DNA from: Dehalococcoidia bacterium
Lineage (GTDB): Bacteria > Chloroflexota > Dehalococcoidia > Lucifugimonadales > UBA3495
Reading direction: 5' to 3'
Assembly: GCA_009692925.1 (NCBI GenBank)
Contig: SHYG01000020.1
Span: forward strand, 1 to 32,576
Length of the DNA: 32,576 nt
In this document: positions 15,949-22,892 of the stretch, piece after piece
How positions within the stretch are numbered: position 1 is the first letter of the stretch
Layout of the letters: each line of letters begins with the position of its first letter
The notes under the pieces: model-generated
Told to the model about the DNA's origin: nothing
The model's input: only the letters and a program-made list of their open reading frames with translations
Database searches by the model: none
Made by a program: the position numbers and the translations under genes

Positions 15949-16024
15949 GAGTAGGCCAGCAGGCCGTATCGAGACCAACTGGGAGACGGGTTTCGATACG
16001 GCCCGACTGCGGTCGGGCCTACTC
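15949..16024. repeat. Nested inverted repeat between permease and cupin genes
   Basis: The outer arms GAGTAGGCC (15949-15957) and GGCCTACTC (16016-16024) are perfect. The inner arms GGCCGTATCGAGACC (15962-15976) and GGTTTCGATACGGCC (15989-16003) differ at one base. A smaller CCCGACTGCGGTCGGG hairpin lies in the right half. No other copy is seen in the window. It may terminate the iron operon. Confidence 0.75.
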
Positions 16025-16093
16025 AACCAGCGGGGGTGAGGCACTTGCGGCGACGGCGACAATGAAGCGCCCCTGGTGGACGAGTACGCAGTC

Positions 16094-16122
16094 TGGACTT
16101 GCGCTGCCTGGTGGGGTATTAT
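16094..16122 (+). promoter_or_regulatory. Probable promoter of the cupin gene
   Basis: TGGACT (16094-16099), a 17-base spacer and TATTAT (16117-16122) stand 43 bases before the ATG at 16165. The earlier in-frame start at 16099 overlaps these boxes and is therefore rejected. Confidence 0.55.
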
Positions 16123-16164
16123 GGGGGCGTTTTCAAGGCAGCATTTTTTGGCAGGAGAGGCAGC

Positions 16165-16551
16165 ATGAAAGTCGTCAAGATGAAGAACGTGGTGAAGGAA
16201 CCGGCGGAGATGACCGGCGGGCTCATGACCGGAACCCAGGTGTACCGGCAGGCGGTGCTCAAACCCGGCGATAGCAAGAACTTCAACTTTGGCATTGTCA
16301 GTTTCAGTGCGGGGTCCCGCAACAAGTTTCACAAGCACTCCAGCGACCAGATTCTGATCATCACTGAAGGCGTGGGCAAGGTTGCTACCAAGGACAACGC
16401 CGGCAAGGTCAAGGAGCTGACGGTACGCAAGGGCGACGTGGTGGTAATACAGGCGGGGGAGGACCACTGGCACGGCGCTCCCGGCGGCACGGCCATGGCC
16501 CACATCACCGTCACCGGCAACGGCAGCCAGACTACCCAAACCGAGAAATAG
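16165..16551 (+). CDS. Small single-domain cupin protein
   Basis: The 128-residue protein is a single beta-barrel cupin. The first cupin motif reads AGSRNKFHKHSSDQILIITEG, with His56 and His58 and Gln62 where Glu is usual; the second reads KGDVVVIQAGEDHWHGAP with His101 or His103. These residues would hold one divalent metal. GGAGAGG lies before the ATG at 16165. Single cupins act as isomerases, dioxygenases or sensors, and the specific role cannot be told. It is monocistronic and followed by a hairpin. Confidence 0.88.
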   Translation: MKVVKMKNVVKEPAEMTGGLMTGTQVYRQAVLKPGDSKNFNFGIVSFSAGSRNKFHKHSSDQILIITEGVGKVATKDNAGKVKELTVRKGDVVVIQAGEDHWHGAPGGTAMAHITVTGNGSQTTQTEK

Positions 16552-16602
16552 GGCGCGCCGACAAACCTTTCTGTGGGTGTCCGTTGGTTTGTGTGCGCCG
16601 CC
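16552..16602 (+). terminator. Hairpin after the cupin gene
   Basis: GGCGC...ACAAACC and GGTTTGT...GCGCC flank an 18-base loop directly after the stop codon. There is no T-tract, so it may be a transcript-stabilising stem rather than an intrinsic terminator. Confidence 0.4.
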
Positions 16603-16639
16603 CCACCGGCCTAGCCGGCCTGAGGCCAGACGAGGGTTC

Positions 16640-16776
16640 TTAGAATCCCTGACAGAATGCCCTGGTTGAGATTTTCACCCCCATCCTAACCTTCCCCCGT
16701 CGAGGGGGAAGTGACAGACCTCCTCCCCCTCGACGGGGGAGGATTAAGGTGGGGGTGAAATGCTCCGCCAATGCAT
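16640..16776. repeat. C-rich CACCCCCAT element, copy 2
   Basis: The ends are AATGCCCTGG...TTTTCACCCCCATCC and, inverted, GGGGGTGAAAT...CCAATGC. Inside, CCCCCGTCGAGGGGGA and TCCCCCTCGACGGGGG form a perfect 16-bp internal inverted pair. It closely resembles the copy at 31541 and shares its termini with the shorter hairpin at 11442. Confidence 0.82.
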
Positions 16777-16817
16777 TTTTCTAGGAATGCAATCTCCGCG
16801 GATTGGGTGCTGCCGCG

Positions 16818-17711
16818 TCAGCGGTCCTTCTGCCGCACCGACTCCGCCAGCAGCCGCACCGTCTCCTCCAGGCTCCGCTCCCGGTCTCGGGACTCTGGCT
16901 TCTCATCGCCCAGGGGCGTGGCGCCCGCCAGCCGGTACATATCCGCCACGCCCTGGAACAGGCGCGGGGTCATCCCCAGGTAGTCGAAGGTGGCCTCAAT
17001 CTCCTGCATCTCGCTTACCCAGCGTCGCGCCTTGGCCGGCACGCCGGGTATCCACCCCTCCATGAACTCGTAGGGGCCCGACCGCCGGCCCGACTGGAAC
17101 TCAGCGATGAGCGGCTCCCACAGCTTCAGCATCTGGGCAGCCATCAAAAGCTCGGTGTACAGGGCGGCGGAGCCTTTGGTCATGGCGGCGTAGCACATCT
17201 TGATGCCCGACGCCTGGCCGATGTCTGGACCTAAGTTGCGTACATCCAGTCCAAACTCCTTCAGCCCCTCCAGTTCCTCCGCGCGGGGGCCGGAGGCGTA
17301 GAAGCGGGGACTGCGGCCCCCTCGGGGCGGGCTGCCGATGATGGAGGCGTCCACGAACCGCCCGCCTGCCTGGGTAATCACCGGCTCCATCGCCCGCACC
17401 TTCTGCGGGGCGATGGCGTTGCACTCGGCAAAGAGCAGGCTGCGGCCCGTGGCCTGCATCGCATCCGCCACCTCCTGGCAGACGCCTGGCGCCGCTTCTG
17501 ATGTGGTGATGGACAGCACCACGTCGGACTGGCGCACCAACTCCGCCATGCTGGGCAGGTCTGCCACGCCGGCCTTGTTGGACAGGGCGCGGGTTCGGGC
17601 GCTGCGGCCCGCCAGGCAGGTGACTACCCGCAGCTCGTGCTCCCGCAGCAGTTGCGCCACGGCGTGGCCCATGTCTCCGGGGCTCAGGATCGCTACAGTG
17701 TGAATGGGCAT
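16818..17711 (-). CDS. NAD(P)-binding beta-hydroxyacid-dehydrogenase-like protein with DUF1932-type C-terminus
   Basis: The 297-residue protein has an N-terminal Rossmann domain (residues 1-160; glycine motif SPGDMGHAVA) like 6-phosphogluconate and 3-hydroxyisobutyrate dehydrogenases, with the FVDASIIGSPP segment of that superfamily. The all-helical C-terminal half, starting near KMCYAAMTKGSAALYTELL, matches the DUF1932-type tail; Lys194 in SGIKMCYAAMTKG sits where the catalytic lysine of the superfamily lies. It probably oxidises a small hydroxyacid or related substrate, not identified. It is the last of three minus-strand genes, 55 bases after an MFS transporter that may carry its substrate. 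Confidence 0.85.
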   Translation of the reverse strand: MPIHTVAILSPGDMGHAVAQLLREHELRVVTCLAGRSARTRALSNKAGVADLPSMAELVRQSDVVLSITTSEAAPGVCQEVADAMQATGRSLLFAECNAIAPQKVRAMEPVITQAGGRFVDASIIGSPPRGGRSPRFYASGPRAEELEGLKEFGLDVRNLGPDIGQASGIKMCYAAMTKGSAALYTELLMAAQMLKLWEPLIAEFQSGRRSGPYEFMEGWIPGVPAKARRWVSEMQEIEATFDYLGMTPRLFQGVADMYRLAGATPLGDEKPESRDRERSLEETVRLLAESVRQKDR

Positions 17712-17766
17712 TCTGTTCTCCGAATCGGTCTAATCTATTTAACTATGTCTACGGCAGCTCCCAATC

Positions 17767-19065
17767 CTATGAAGCCGGGGCCGTATCGGCTGGGTCGGCG
17801 TCACTCTGTGCCCGTTTGTGCCGGGTGGCTTGGCCCAGTGGGACCAGCAGCAGCACCAGCGTGGCCAGGGCAAAGAGACCTGCCACGTAGTAGAAGGTGT
17901 AGGCGGGGTTGGCCTGGTACAGCGCCCCGCCGATGATGGGCGAGGCCGCGCTTAGAGCAAACCGGGAGAAGGAAAGGACTCCCAGCGTGGTGGCTGCCAC
18001 CTGTTCGCCCACCAGGTCCAAGGCTGCCGCGGTGAGGATGGGCTGGTCGCTGAACAGGAAGGTGCCCATGAGGGCTACCACCACCAGCAAGCCGAAGCCG
18101 TGCCCTAATGGTACCACCAGCAAGGCCAGCAGGGAAAGCAGGGCGAGCCCAGGGATGAGCACCTGCTTGCGGCCCAGGCGGTCGGACAGATGTCCCATCA
18201 CCGGACTGGCGAAGATGCCGACTAGCTGCAGCAGGGCCACGTAGGTCCCGCGCCAGAGGGCGTTCAACCCCGCCTGGTCGGCCAGGTACAGAGGAAGGAA
18301 GGTGCTGAAGCTGACGTAGGCCATGGCCCGCAGGCCCCCCACCAGAGTGATGCCCCAAATCTGCGGATTCTTGAAAAGTCGCCGGGTCTGGTCCAACTGC
18401 GCTTGCAGAGTGGGGCGTCTCTCGCCAGCGGCGCGGCGACCCAGATCGCGGAACGCCCAGAACACCAGAAACGTCAGGAACAAGGGTATGACGGCGTAGA
18501 TCTGGAGTATTTGCTGCCACACCAGCACGCTCAGCAGCACCCCGGTGAGCATTGGTCCGGCCACGTCGCCAATGTTGCCGCCGGCCCCGTGGAAGGACAG
18601 GGCCGCCCCTCGCCGGTGGGCAAAGTGGTGGGACAGGGCGGCCACCGCAGGAAGGTGCCAGACTGACGCGGCCATAGCTACCAACCCCATGCCCACCAGG
18701 AGCAGCGGGTAGACGGGGGCTGAACCCATCACCATCCAGCCCACGCCAAACACGGCCATGCACACGGCCAGAACCAATCCCCAGTAGCGGCGCAGCATGT
18801 CTGTGGCCACTCCGCCGGGCAGCGCCACCGTGCCCGACACCACCTCCCGGCTGGTGGCGATGGCGCCCACCTGCACCGCGCTGAGCTGGAATGTCTCCCG
18901 CACCTCGGGCAGCATCACCAGGAAGCTCTGGGTGAACCAGTGGAAAACTCCGTGGCCACCGCTGAGGCCGCCCAGTATAAATCCCGCTCGGCTCCTTACT
19001 CCGCCATGGCCGTCCTGGCGCCCGTGTTCGTTATCTGATGCGTGTTCTTGGTGGCTATACGCCAT
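17767..19065 (-). CDS. MFS transporter
   Basis: The 432-residue protein has about 12 hydrophobic helices in two bundles and the MFS loop motif GHLSDRLGRKQV between helices in the second half. A hydrophilic, His-rich N-terminus (SHQEHASDNEHGRQDGHGG) precedes helix 1, which is preceded by GGHGVFHWF. GGAGAAG stands seven bases before ATG 19065; the frame opens further to 19122 but without a ribosome-binding site. Related transporters move small organic acids, but the substrate cannot be deduced. It lies between another MFS gene and a dehydrogenase-like gene, all on one strand. Confidence 0.9.
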   Translation of the reverse strand: MAYSHQEHASDNEHGRQDGHGGVRSRAGFILGGLSGGHGVFHWFTQSFLVMLPEVRETFQLSAVQVGAIATSREVVSGTVALPGGVATDMLRRYWGLVLAVCMAVFGVGWMVMGSAPVYPLLLVGMGLVAMAASVWHLPAVAALSHHFAHRRGAALSFHGAGGNIGDVAGPMLTGVLLSVLVWQQILQIYAVIPLFLTFLVFWAFRDLGRRAAGERRPTLQAQLDQTRRLFKNPQIWGITLVGGLRAMAYVSFSTFLPLYLADQAGLNALWRGTYVALLQLVGIFASPVMGHLSDRLGRKQVLIPGLALLSLLALLVVPLGHGFGLLVVVALMGTFLFSDQPILTAAALDLVGEQVAATTLGVLSFSRFALSAASPIIGGALYQANPAYTFYYVAGLFALATLVLLLVPLGQATRHKRAQSDADPADTAPAS

Positions 19066-19147
19066 GAGCTTCTCCTTCCGTGGTCGTAACATGCCGCTCC
19101 TGGCAGTGGAGCGGGTAGGCAAACTCCTGACGCAACGGTGCGGGCCC

Positions 19148-20422
19148 TTACTTCAGCCGCCACAGCAACCGGAACTTGAAGCCTATGAAGACTGTCACCA
19201 CCAGCGCGACAATCCCCGCCAGCACTACCGCCTTCTGTGGCCCCAGAACTCCTCCCGCGGCCAAAAAGCCCAGCAGCAGGCTCCCCAGGGGCTGGAAGCC
19301 GTGGTCCATCACGTAGATGCTGGTAATCCGGCCGCGCAGGGCGTCGGGCGTTCGGGACTGCACCAGAGCGTTGTTGACGAGGCGAAATCCGGTGTTGAAG
19401 AACCCCAGGACTCCCAGGATGACCAGCGACACCCCCAGGCTGGACGACAGGCCAAAGAGGATCAGGCAGACCGTCACCAGGATGATAAACGCCATGTTTA
19501 GCCGGCCTCTGGTCTGGAAGTTGCCCAGGGAGGCGATCATCAGCGTGGCGGCCAGAGAGCCAATCCCGATGGCGGCGCCCAGCAGGCCCAGGAGCACCGG
19601 GCCCCCGCCAAAAATGTCCACGGCGAACACCGACAGCAGGTTTTGGGTGGAGTGGATGAACAGGGAGGGTATGAACACCAGCACGATGAGGAGCAGCAGG
19701 GGCAGGTCGCCCCGAATATGATGGATGCCCTCGCCCATACTCTTGAACACCGACGCCTGCGCCTTGGCAGGTTCACGGTAGGGCAGCTTTATCGGCAGGA
19801 TAATAAAGAACACCGCCAAAAAGGCTCCGCCCTGTATAAAGAAATTGCCGGCCACGCCCAGCGTGGCAATCAGCGCGCCGCTAATCAGGGGAGCGATGCT
19901 CTGCATCACGCCGCTGGCGGCGTTGTTGAGGGCTATGGCGTTGGTCAGGTGCTCCGGCGGCACGGTGTTCACCACCATCGCCTGCCGCACCGGGTTGTTG
20001 ACGGAGGCGTCGAGTCCCAGCAAGAAGCTGAAGATCAGGGCATGCCACTTCGTCGCATGGTCAAAGTGCACGTCCAGGGCAAACACCAGGGCGATGACTA
20101 CCAGTCCCAACTGGGCGGCCAGGTAAATCTTCTTCCGGTCCAGACGGTCTATCGCCACGCCGGCCAGCGGTCCCACCAGCAGGATGGGCAGCGCCCGGAT
20201 GCCCAGGACTGTCCCTACCCAGAATGCCGATTGGGTGAGCTCGTATACCAGCCAGCCCATCGCGATCTGCTGGACCTGGTTGCCGGCGCTGATGAAGGCG
20301 CTGCTAATCCAGAGGTAGCGGTAGTTGGGGTTGCGGAGCGCGGAGAAAGTGGAACCCCTGCCGGGGGTACCCCCACTTGAGGCAGGAGAGCTGTCCGAGG
20401 AATTCATGTTGCCGTGGGCCAT
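19148..20422 (-). CDS. MFS transporter, enterobactin-exporter-like subgroup
   Basis: The 424-residue protein belongs to the MFS subgroup typified by EntS-like exporters: FSALRNPNYRYLWISSAFISAGNQVQQIAMGWLVYELT at the N-terminus, the loop GVAIDRLDRKK, and SVNNPVRQAMVVNTVPPEHLTNAIALNN in helix 5 are characteristic. About 12 hydrophobic segments are present. GGAGG lies six bases before ATG 20422. It is likely an efflux carrier with unknown substrate. It is the first of three same-strand genes, with an 82-base gap to the next. Confidence 0.9.
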   Translation of the reverse strand: MAHGNMNSSDSSPASSGGTPGRGSTFSALRNPNYRYLWISSAFISAGNQVQQIAMGWLVYELTQSAFWVGTVLGIRALPILLVGPLAGVAIDRLDRKKIYLAAQLGLVVIALVFALDVHFDHATKWHALIFSFLLGLDASVNNPVRQAMVVNTVPPEHLTNAIALNNAASGVMQSIAPLISGALIATLGVAGNFFIQGGAFLAVFFIILPIKLPYREPAKAQASVFKSMGEGIHHIRGDLPLLLLIVLVFIPSLFIHSTQNLLSVFAVDIFGGGPVLLGLLGAAIGIGSLAATLMIASLGNFQTRGRLNMAFIILVTVCLILFGLSSSLGVSLVILGVLGFFNTGFRLVNNALVQSRTPDALRGRITSIYVMDHGFQPLGSLLLGFLAAGGVLGPQKAVVLAGIVALVVTVFIGFKFRLLWRLK

Positions 20423-20513
20423 GCGCTGCCTCCGCTCCGCCGCGCCAACCAGGGGGATTAGGCGCTATTCTAAGCGGGAACACGTCCCTGCCGCAAGGGG
20501 CCGCTCCAGCGCG

Positions 20514-20620
20514 CTAGCAGGCTGCGGAAAAACCCCGATCTTGCGAAAAATGGACGGACTCTCAAATACGAAAATTGGGACGATTTCGGGCCGTCGACCC
20601 CTTTTTCAGCACACTGCTAG
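20514..20620. mobile_element. 107-bp MITE-like element, copy B
   Basis: It begins CTAGCAGGCTGCGGAAAAA and ends TTTTTCAGCACACTGCTAG. It has the same length and orientation as the copy at 11577 with about 7 differences, and its right end abuts the 5' arm of the following GTAGGGGC composite element. The 381-base gap 20423-20803 is made almost entirely of these two elements. Confidence 0.85.
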
Positions 20621-20766
20621 GGCAGTTTCATTCTTAGCCAGCGCGTAGGGGCGCACCTGTGTTTGCGCCCCCAGGACAGACCTTCCACTCGTGGGCAGAC
20701 ACCCTTCGGCGCGGCTCAGGGCAGGCTCCGGTCTGCCCCTACATGTGGGGACAATGAAACGACCCT
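20619..20766. repeat. Composite repeat containing a GTAGGGGC-ended element (copy 5)
   Basis: Outer imperfect inverted arms AGGGCAGTTTCATT (20619-20632) and AATGAAACGACCCT (20753-20766) enclose a 98-bp GTAGGGGC element (20645-20742), which is the inverted counterpart of that at 9245-9340. The family may thus sit inside a longer fold-back element. Confidence 0.72.
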
Positions 20767-20803
20767 GCCAGCGGGCTAGGGCACTTTCCACCGCCGAAAG
20801 CGG

Positions 20804-21586
20804 CTAGAACAGCCGGCCAACGAAGGCGATTTCATACATCAGGAACAGTCCGAACAGGATGCTGATGCCGCCGATGCCGATCTGGACGACGCGGTTCACC
20901 GCAGGCAAGCTGCGGGCCGACAGGCTGAACGGCACACTGATTATGATCGTCGCCGCGCCCATGCTGAGCACCGAGCCTAGGCCAAACACCAGAATGTAAG
21001 CCAAACCCATCCAAGGATCTTTGATCGACGCCAGCACCAGCAAGGTCAAAGCTGCGCTGCCCGCCACGCCGTGTACTGTGCCCACCAGGTAAGACTTGGT
21101 CCGAAAGAAGGGCTTGCCAACCCCGCGGTGTTCTTCAACGTGACGGGGGTTCTTGGCTCCCTCCGTCTCCCCAGGATGGAAGTGAAAGTGCTGGTGCTGC
21201 TCCTCCTGGCTGACGTGGGGGTGCTGGTGTTCGTCCTCTTCGTGGGCATGGGCGTGCTGATGCACACGCTTCTTGCGGAAGTTGTAGATGACCTGCGCGC
21301 CCATGGCCACCAGCATGATTCCAACCAAGAACTCTAGCCCTAGCGCCAGGCGCGGCGGGAATCTCAGCTGCAGGGCAATGATTATCACGCCAATGATGAA
21401 GAGGGTGGTGGTGTGTCCCAAGCCCCAGGAAACTCCCACCCAGAAGGACCGCAGGGGGTTGCGGTACTCACTAACGATGGTGGAAACCGCCACCACGTGG
21501 TCGGGGTCCAGCGAGTGGCGCAGCCCCAAGAGGATCCCCAGTCCCAGGGCGGCGATTAAACCAAGTCCAGCTAGCTGTTCTTCCAT
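20804..21586 (-). CDS. Nickel/cobalt-type transporter with a histidine-rich loop
   Basis: The 260-residue membrane protein has the NiCoT-like signature of helix II, His24-S-L-D-P-Asp29-His30 (the HX4DH pattern), and a second motif GLGHTT at about 55-60. About six to seven hydrophobic helices are predicted. A cytoplasmic loop at 109-137 contains eleven histidines (QHAHAHEEDEHQHPH and HQHFHFH), which should bind or sense Ni, Co or a related divalent metal. GGAG lies nine bases before ATG 21586. It follows the Fur-family gene by 31 bases in the same direction, so metal-dependent control is very likely. The exact metal and direction (uptake or export) are not fixed by sequence. Confidence 0.87.
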   Translation of the reverse strand: MEEQLAGLGLIAALGLGILLGLRHSLDPDHVVAVSTIVSEYRNPLRSFWVGVSWGLGHTTTLFIIGVIIIALQLRFPPRLALGLEFLVGIMLVAMGAQVIYNFRKKRVHQHAHAHEEDEHQHPHVSQEEQHQHFHFHPGETEGAKNPRHVEEHRGVGKPFFRTKSYLVGTVHGVAGSAALTLLVLASIKDPWMGLAYILVFGLGSVLSMGAATIIISVPFSLSARSLPAVNRVVQIGIGGISILFGLFLMYEIAFVGRLF

Positions 21587-21617
21587 GTCTAAATCTCCAG
21601 GTCTTACTTAAACTAAA

Positions 21618-22061
21618 TTAGCTTGCAGCGCCCTGCCCCTGCGTCCGGCACTGGGAGCACACGCCGCCGATGGCGAAGTTGTCCAGGTCCGGCGCAAAGC
21701 CAAACTCCTGAGTCAGGGTGCGCCGGAACTCCTCCAGGTAGTGGGGGCTCAGGTTGAAGGCCCCGTGGCAAGTCCGGCACACCATGTGGTGGTGATGCCC
21801 CTGTGCGTCCGTCAGCTCGTAGTGCAGGCGGTCCCCAATGGCCACCTCGGTCACGATGCCAATCTCCTTCAGCAGATGCAGGGTGCGGTAGACCGTGGCC
21901 ACGTCCATATAGGGGTACTTGGCCCTGGCCCGCTGCAAAACCTCGTCCACCCCCATGTGGCGTCCGCCCTCGGCCACGGCGGCTATGACCATCACCCGCT
22001 GGGGCGTCAGGCGGAATCCCCTGGCCCGCAGGGCTTCCACGGCCTTTTCTGGTTCGCTCAT
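21618..22061 (-). CDS. Fur-family metal-responsive regulator
   Basis: The 147-residue protein has the Fur layout: winged helix with GFRLTPQRVMVI and PYMDVATVYRTLHLL (recognition helix), then a dimerisation domain with the HHHHMVC metal site and two structural zinc pairs CRTC and CSQC. The start is ATG 22061: the frame opens upstream to 22154, but a clear promoter at 22119-22147 lies inside that stretch, so transcription begins downstream of it. No strong Shine-Dalgarno is visible. It is co-directional with the Ni/Co-type transporter, so it is probably a nickel- or zinc-type member rather than an iron Fur; this is inference from context. It is divergent from the gene at 22247. Confidence 0.92.
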   Translation of the reverse strand: MSEPEKAVEALRARGFRLTPQRVMVIAAVAEGGRHMGVDEVLQRARAKYPYMDVATVYRTLHLLKEIGIVTEVAIGDRLHYELTDAQGHHHHMVCRTCHGAFNLSPHYLEEFRRTLTQEFGFAPDLDNFAIGGVCSQCRTQGQGAAS

Positions 22062-22118
22062 CGGCGCGCCATCATGATAATACTTCCATTTGCGTCCAGT
22101 CGCATTAGACAGCAAACA

Positions 22119-22147
22119 CTTATACCACTCATTCGCGGCACTGTCAA
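22119..22147 (-). promoter_or_regulatory. Sigma-70-like promoter of the Fur-family/transporter operon
   Basis: On the minus strand a perfect TTGACA (22147-22142), 17-base spacer and TATAAG (22124-22119) precede the ATG 22061 by about 58 bases. Its -35 lies only 22 bases from the -35 of the divergent promoter (22170). Confidence 0.8.
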
Positions 22148-22169
22148 ATGCCAAAATAAATACGCAGAC

Positions 22170-22197
22170 TTGATTTTGCCGGCAGTTGCTTTATGAT
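22170..22197 (+). promoter_or_regulatory. Promoter of the conserved unknown gene
   Basis: TTGATT (22170-22175), a 16-base spacer and TATGAT (22192-22197). An inverted GCAGT/ACTGC pair (22182-22186, 22198-22202) brackets the -10 box and could be an operator. The AT-rich stretch 22148-22169 between the divergent -35 boxes is a natural site for the Fur-family protein. Confidence 0.6.
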
Positions 22198-22246
22198 ACT
22201 GCGGAAGGTTGTCGCGCGGCGCGACGAGATAGCAGGAGGTTCTGCC

Positions 22247-22711
22247 ATGGCAACCAAGATAGCTGGGGAGACATACCTGGGAGACGCACTGCACCTGCCC
22301 CTGTCCCAAGACGGGCAGGTTACCGCCTATGTGTGGCCCATGCGCATTCTCAAGAGTGGCTGCGGCGGGCCAACTATTGGCGTTGAAGTGGGCAATGAAG
22401 AGGTCCTGCGATGGGATTGCCACGACCGGCCAGGGCATTGGCACAAAGGCGGCTACGACAAGCTGGGCGCTCGCGGCTCCCACGTGGAGTTTCCCGAGGA
22501 CGTTCGGGAGATTGACCTCCAGGTTGCGTTTGCCATCGCTCAAATCACCGACGCTGGCAGCGAGTTGCTATCGGAGGCAGGATATGCCCCCGCTGCGGAG
22601 ATACTGGACGCGAAGCTGGTAAAGTCCGCTACCGCCAAGATTCGCAAGCACATTCGCAGCCAGGGTGACCTGCGGACGCAAGCGCTGGAGAAGAAGCTCC
22701 TCAAGGTGTAA
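22247..22711 (+). CDS. Conserved protein of unknown function with a Trp/Cys/His-rich core
   Basis: The 154-residue protein is not recognised. AGGAGG lies before ATG 22247; the frame opens upstream to 22193 but that segment overlaps the promoter. A beta-rich N-terminal part (GVEVGNEEVLRWD) leads to a striking core RWDCHDRPGHWHKGGYDKLG (residues 55-74), with Cys58, His59, His64 and His66 spaced like metal ligands or a nuclease centre. HVEFPEDVREID follows, then a helical, basic C-terminus. It has no signal peptide or membrane helix. It is divergent from a Fur-family regulator, so it may be metal-linked. Confidence 0.75.
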   Translation: MATKIAGETYLGDALHLPLSQDGQVTAYVWPMRILKSGCGGPTIGVEVGNEEVLRWDCHDRPGHWHKGGYDKLGARGSHVEFPEDVREIDLQVAFAIAQITDAGSELLSEAGYAPAAEILDAKLVKSATAKIRKHIRSQGDLRTQALEKKLLKV

Positions 22712-22760
22712 AGTCGCCTGGGGGAAGATATCCCAAGGTTGTGCCGAGAGTCACGTTTTA

Positions 22761-22805
22761 AGTAGCCAGTGGCGTCACCGGGTTGGCGTCGCTGGCTACT
22801 CCTTA
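22761..22805 (+). terminator. Hairpin terminator after the unknown gene
   Basis: AGTAGCCAGTG (22761-22771) pairs with CGCTGGCTACT (22790-22800) with one T-G wobble, followed by a short CCTTAC. The T-run is weak. Confidence 0.5.
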
Positions 22806-22892
22806 CTGCGTGTGCCGAAGTATAGTCGGCGTGGTTAATGCCGGAACGGCGCCGGTAATCGTATGTGCCGCAATCTGTCCTCGGGAGGGCCC

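Noticed and set aside
15156-16274. 372-residue open frame overlapping the permease gene and the following repeat
   Set aside because: It runs out of the permease in another frame through an inverted repeat and into the cupin gene, so it is a shadow frame.
15466-16539. 357-residue minus-strand open frame across the permease end and cupin gene
   Set aside because: It is antisense to two real genes and includes a non-coding repeat; no domain is visible.
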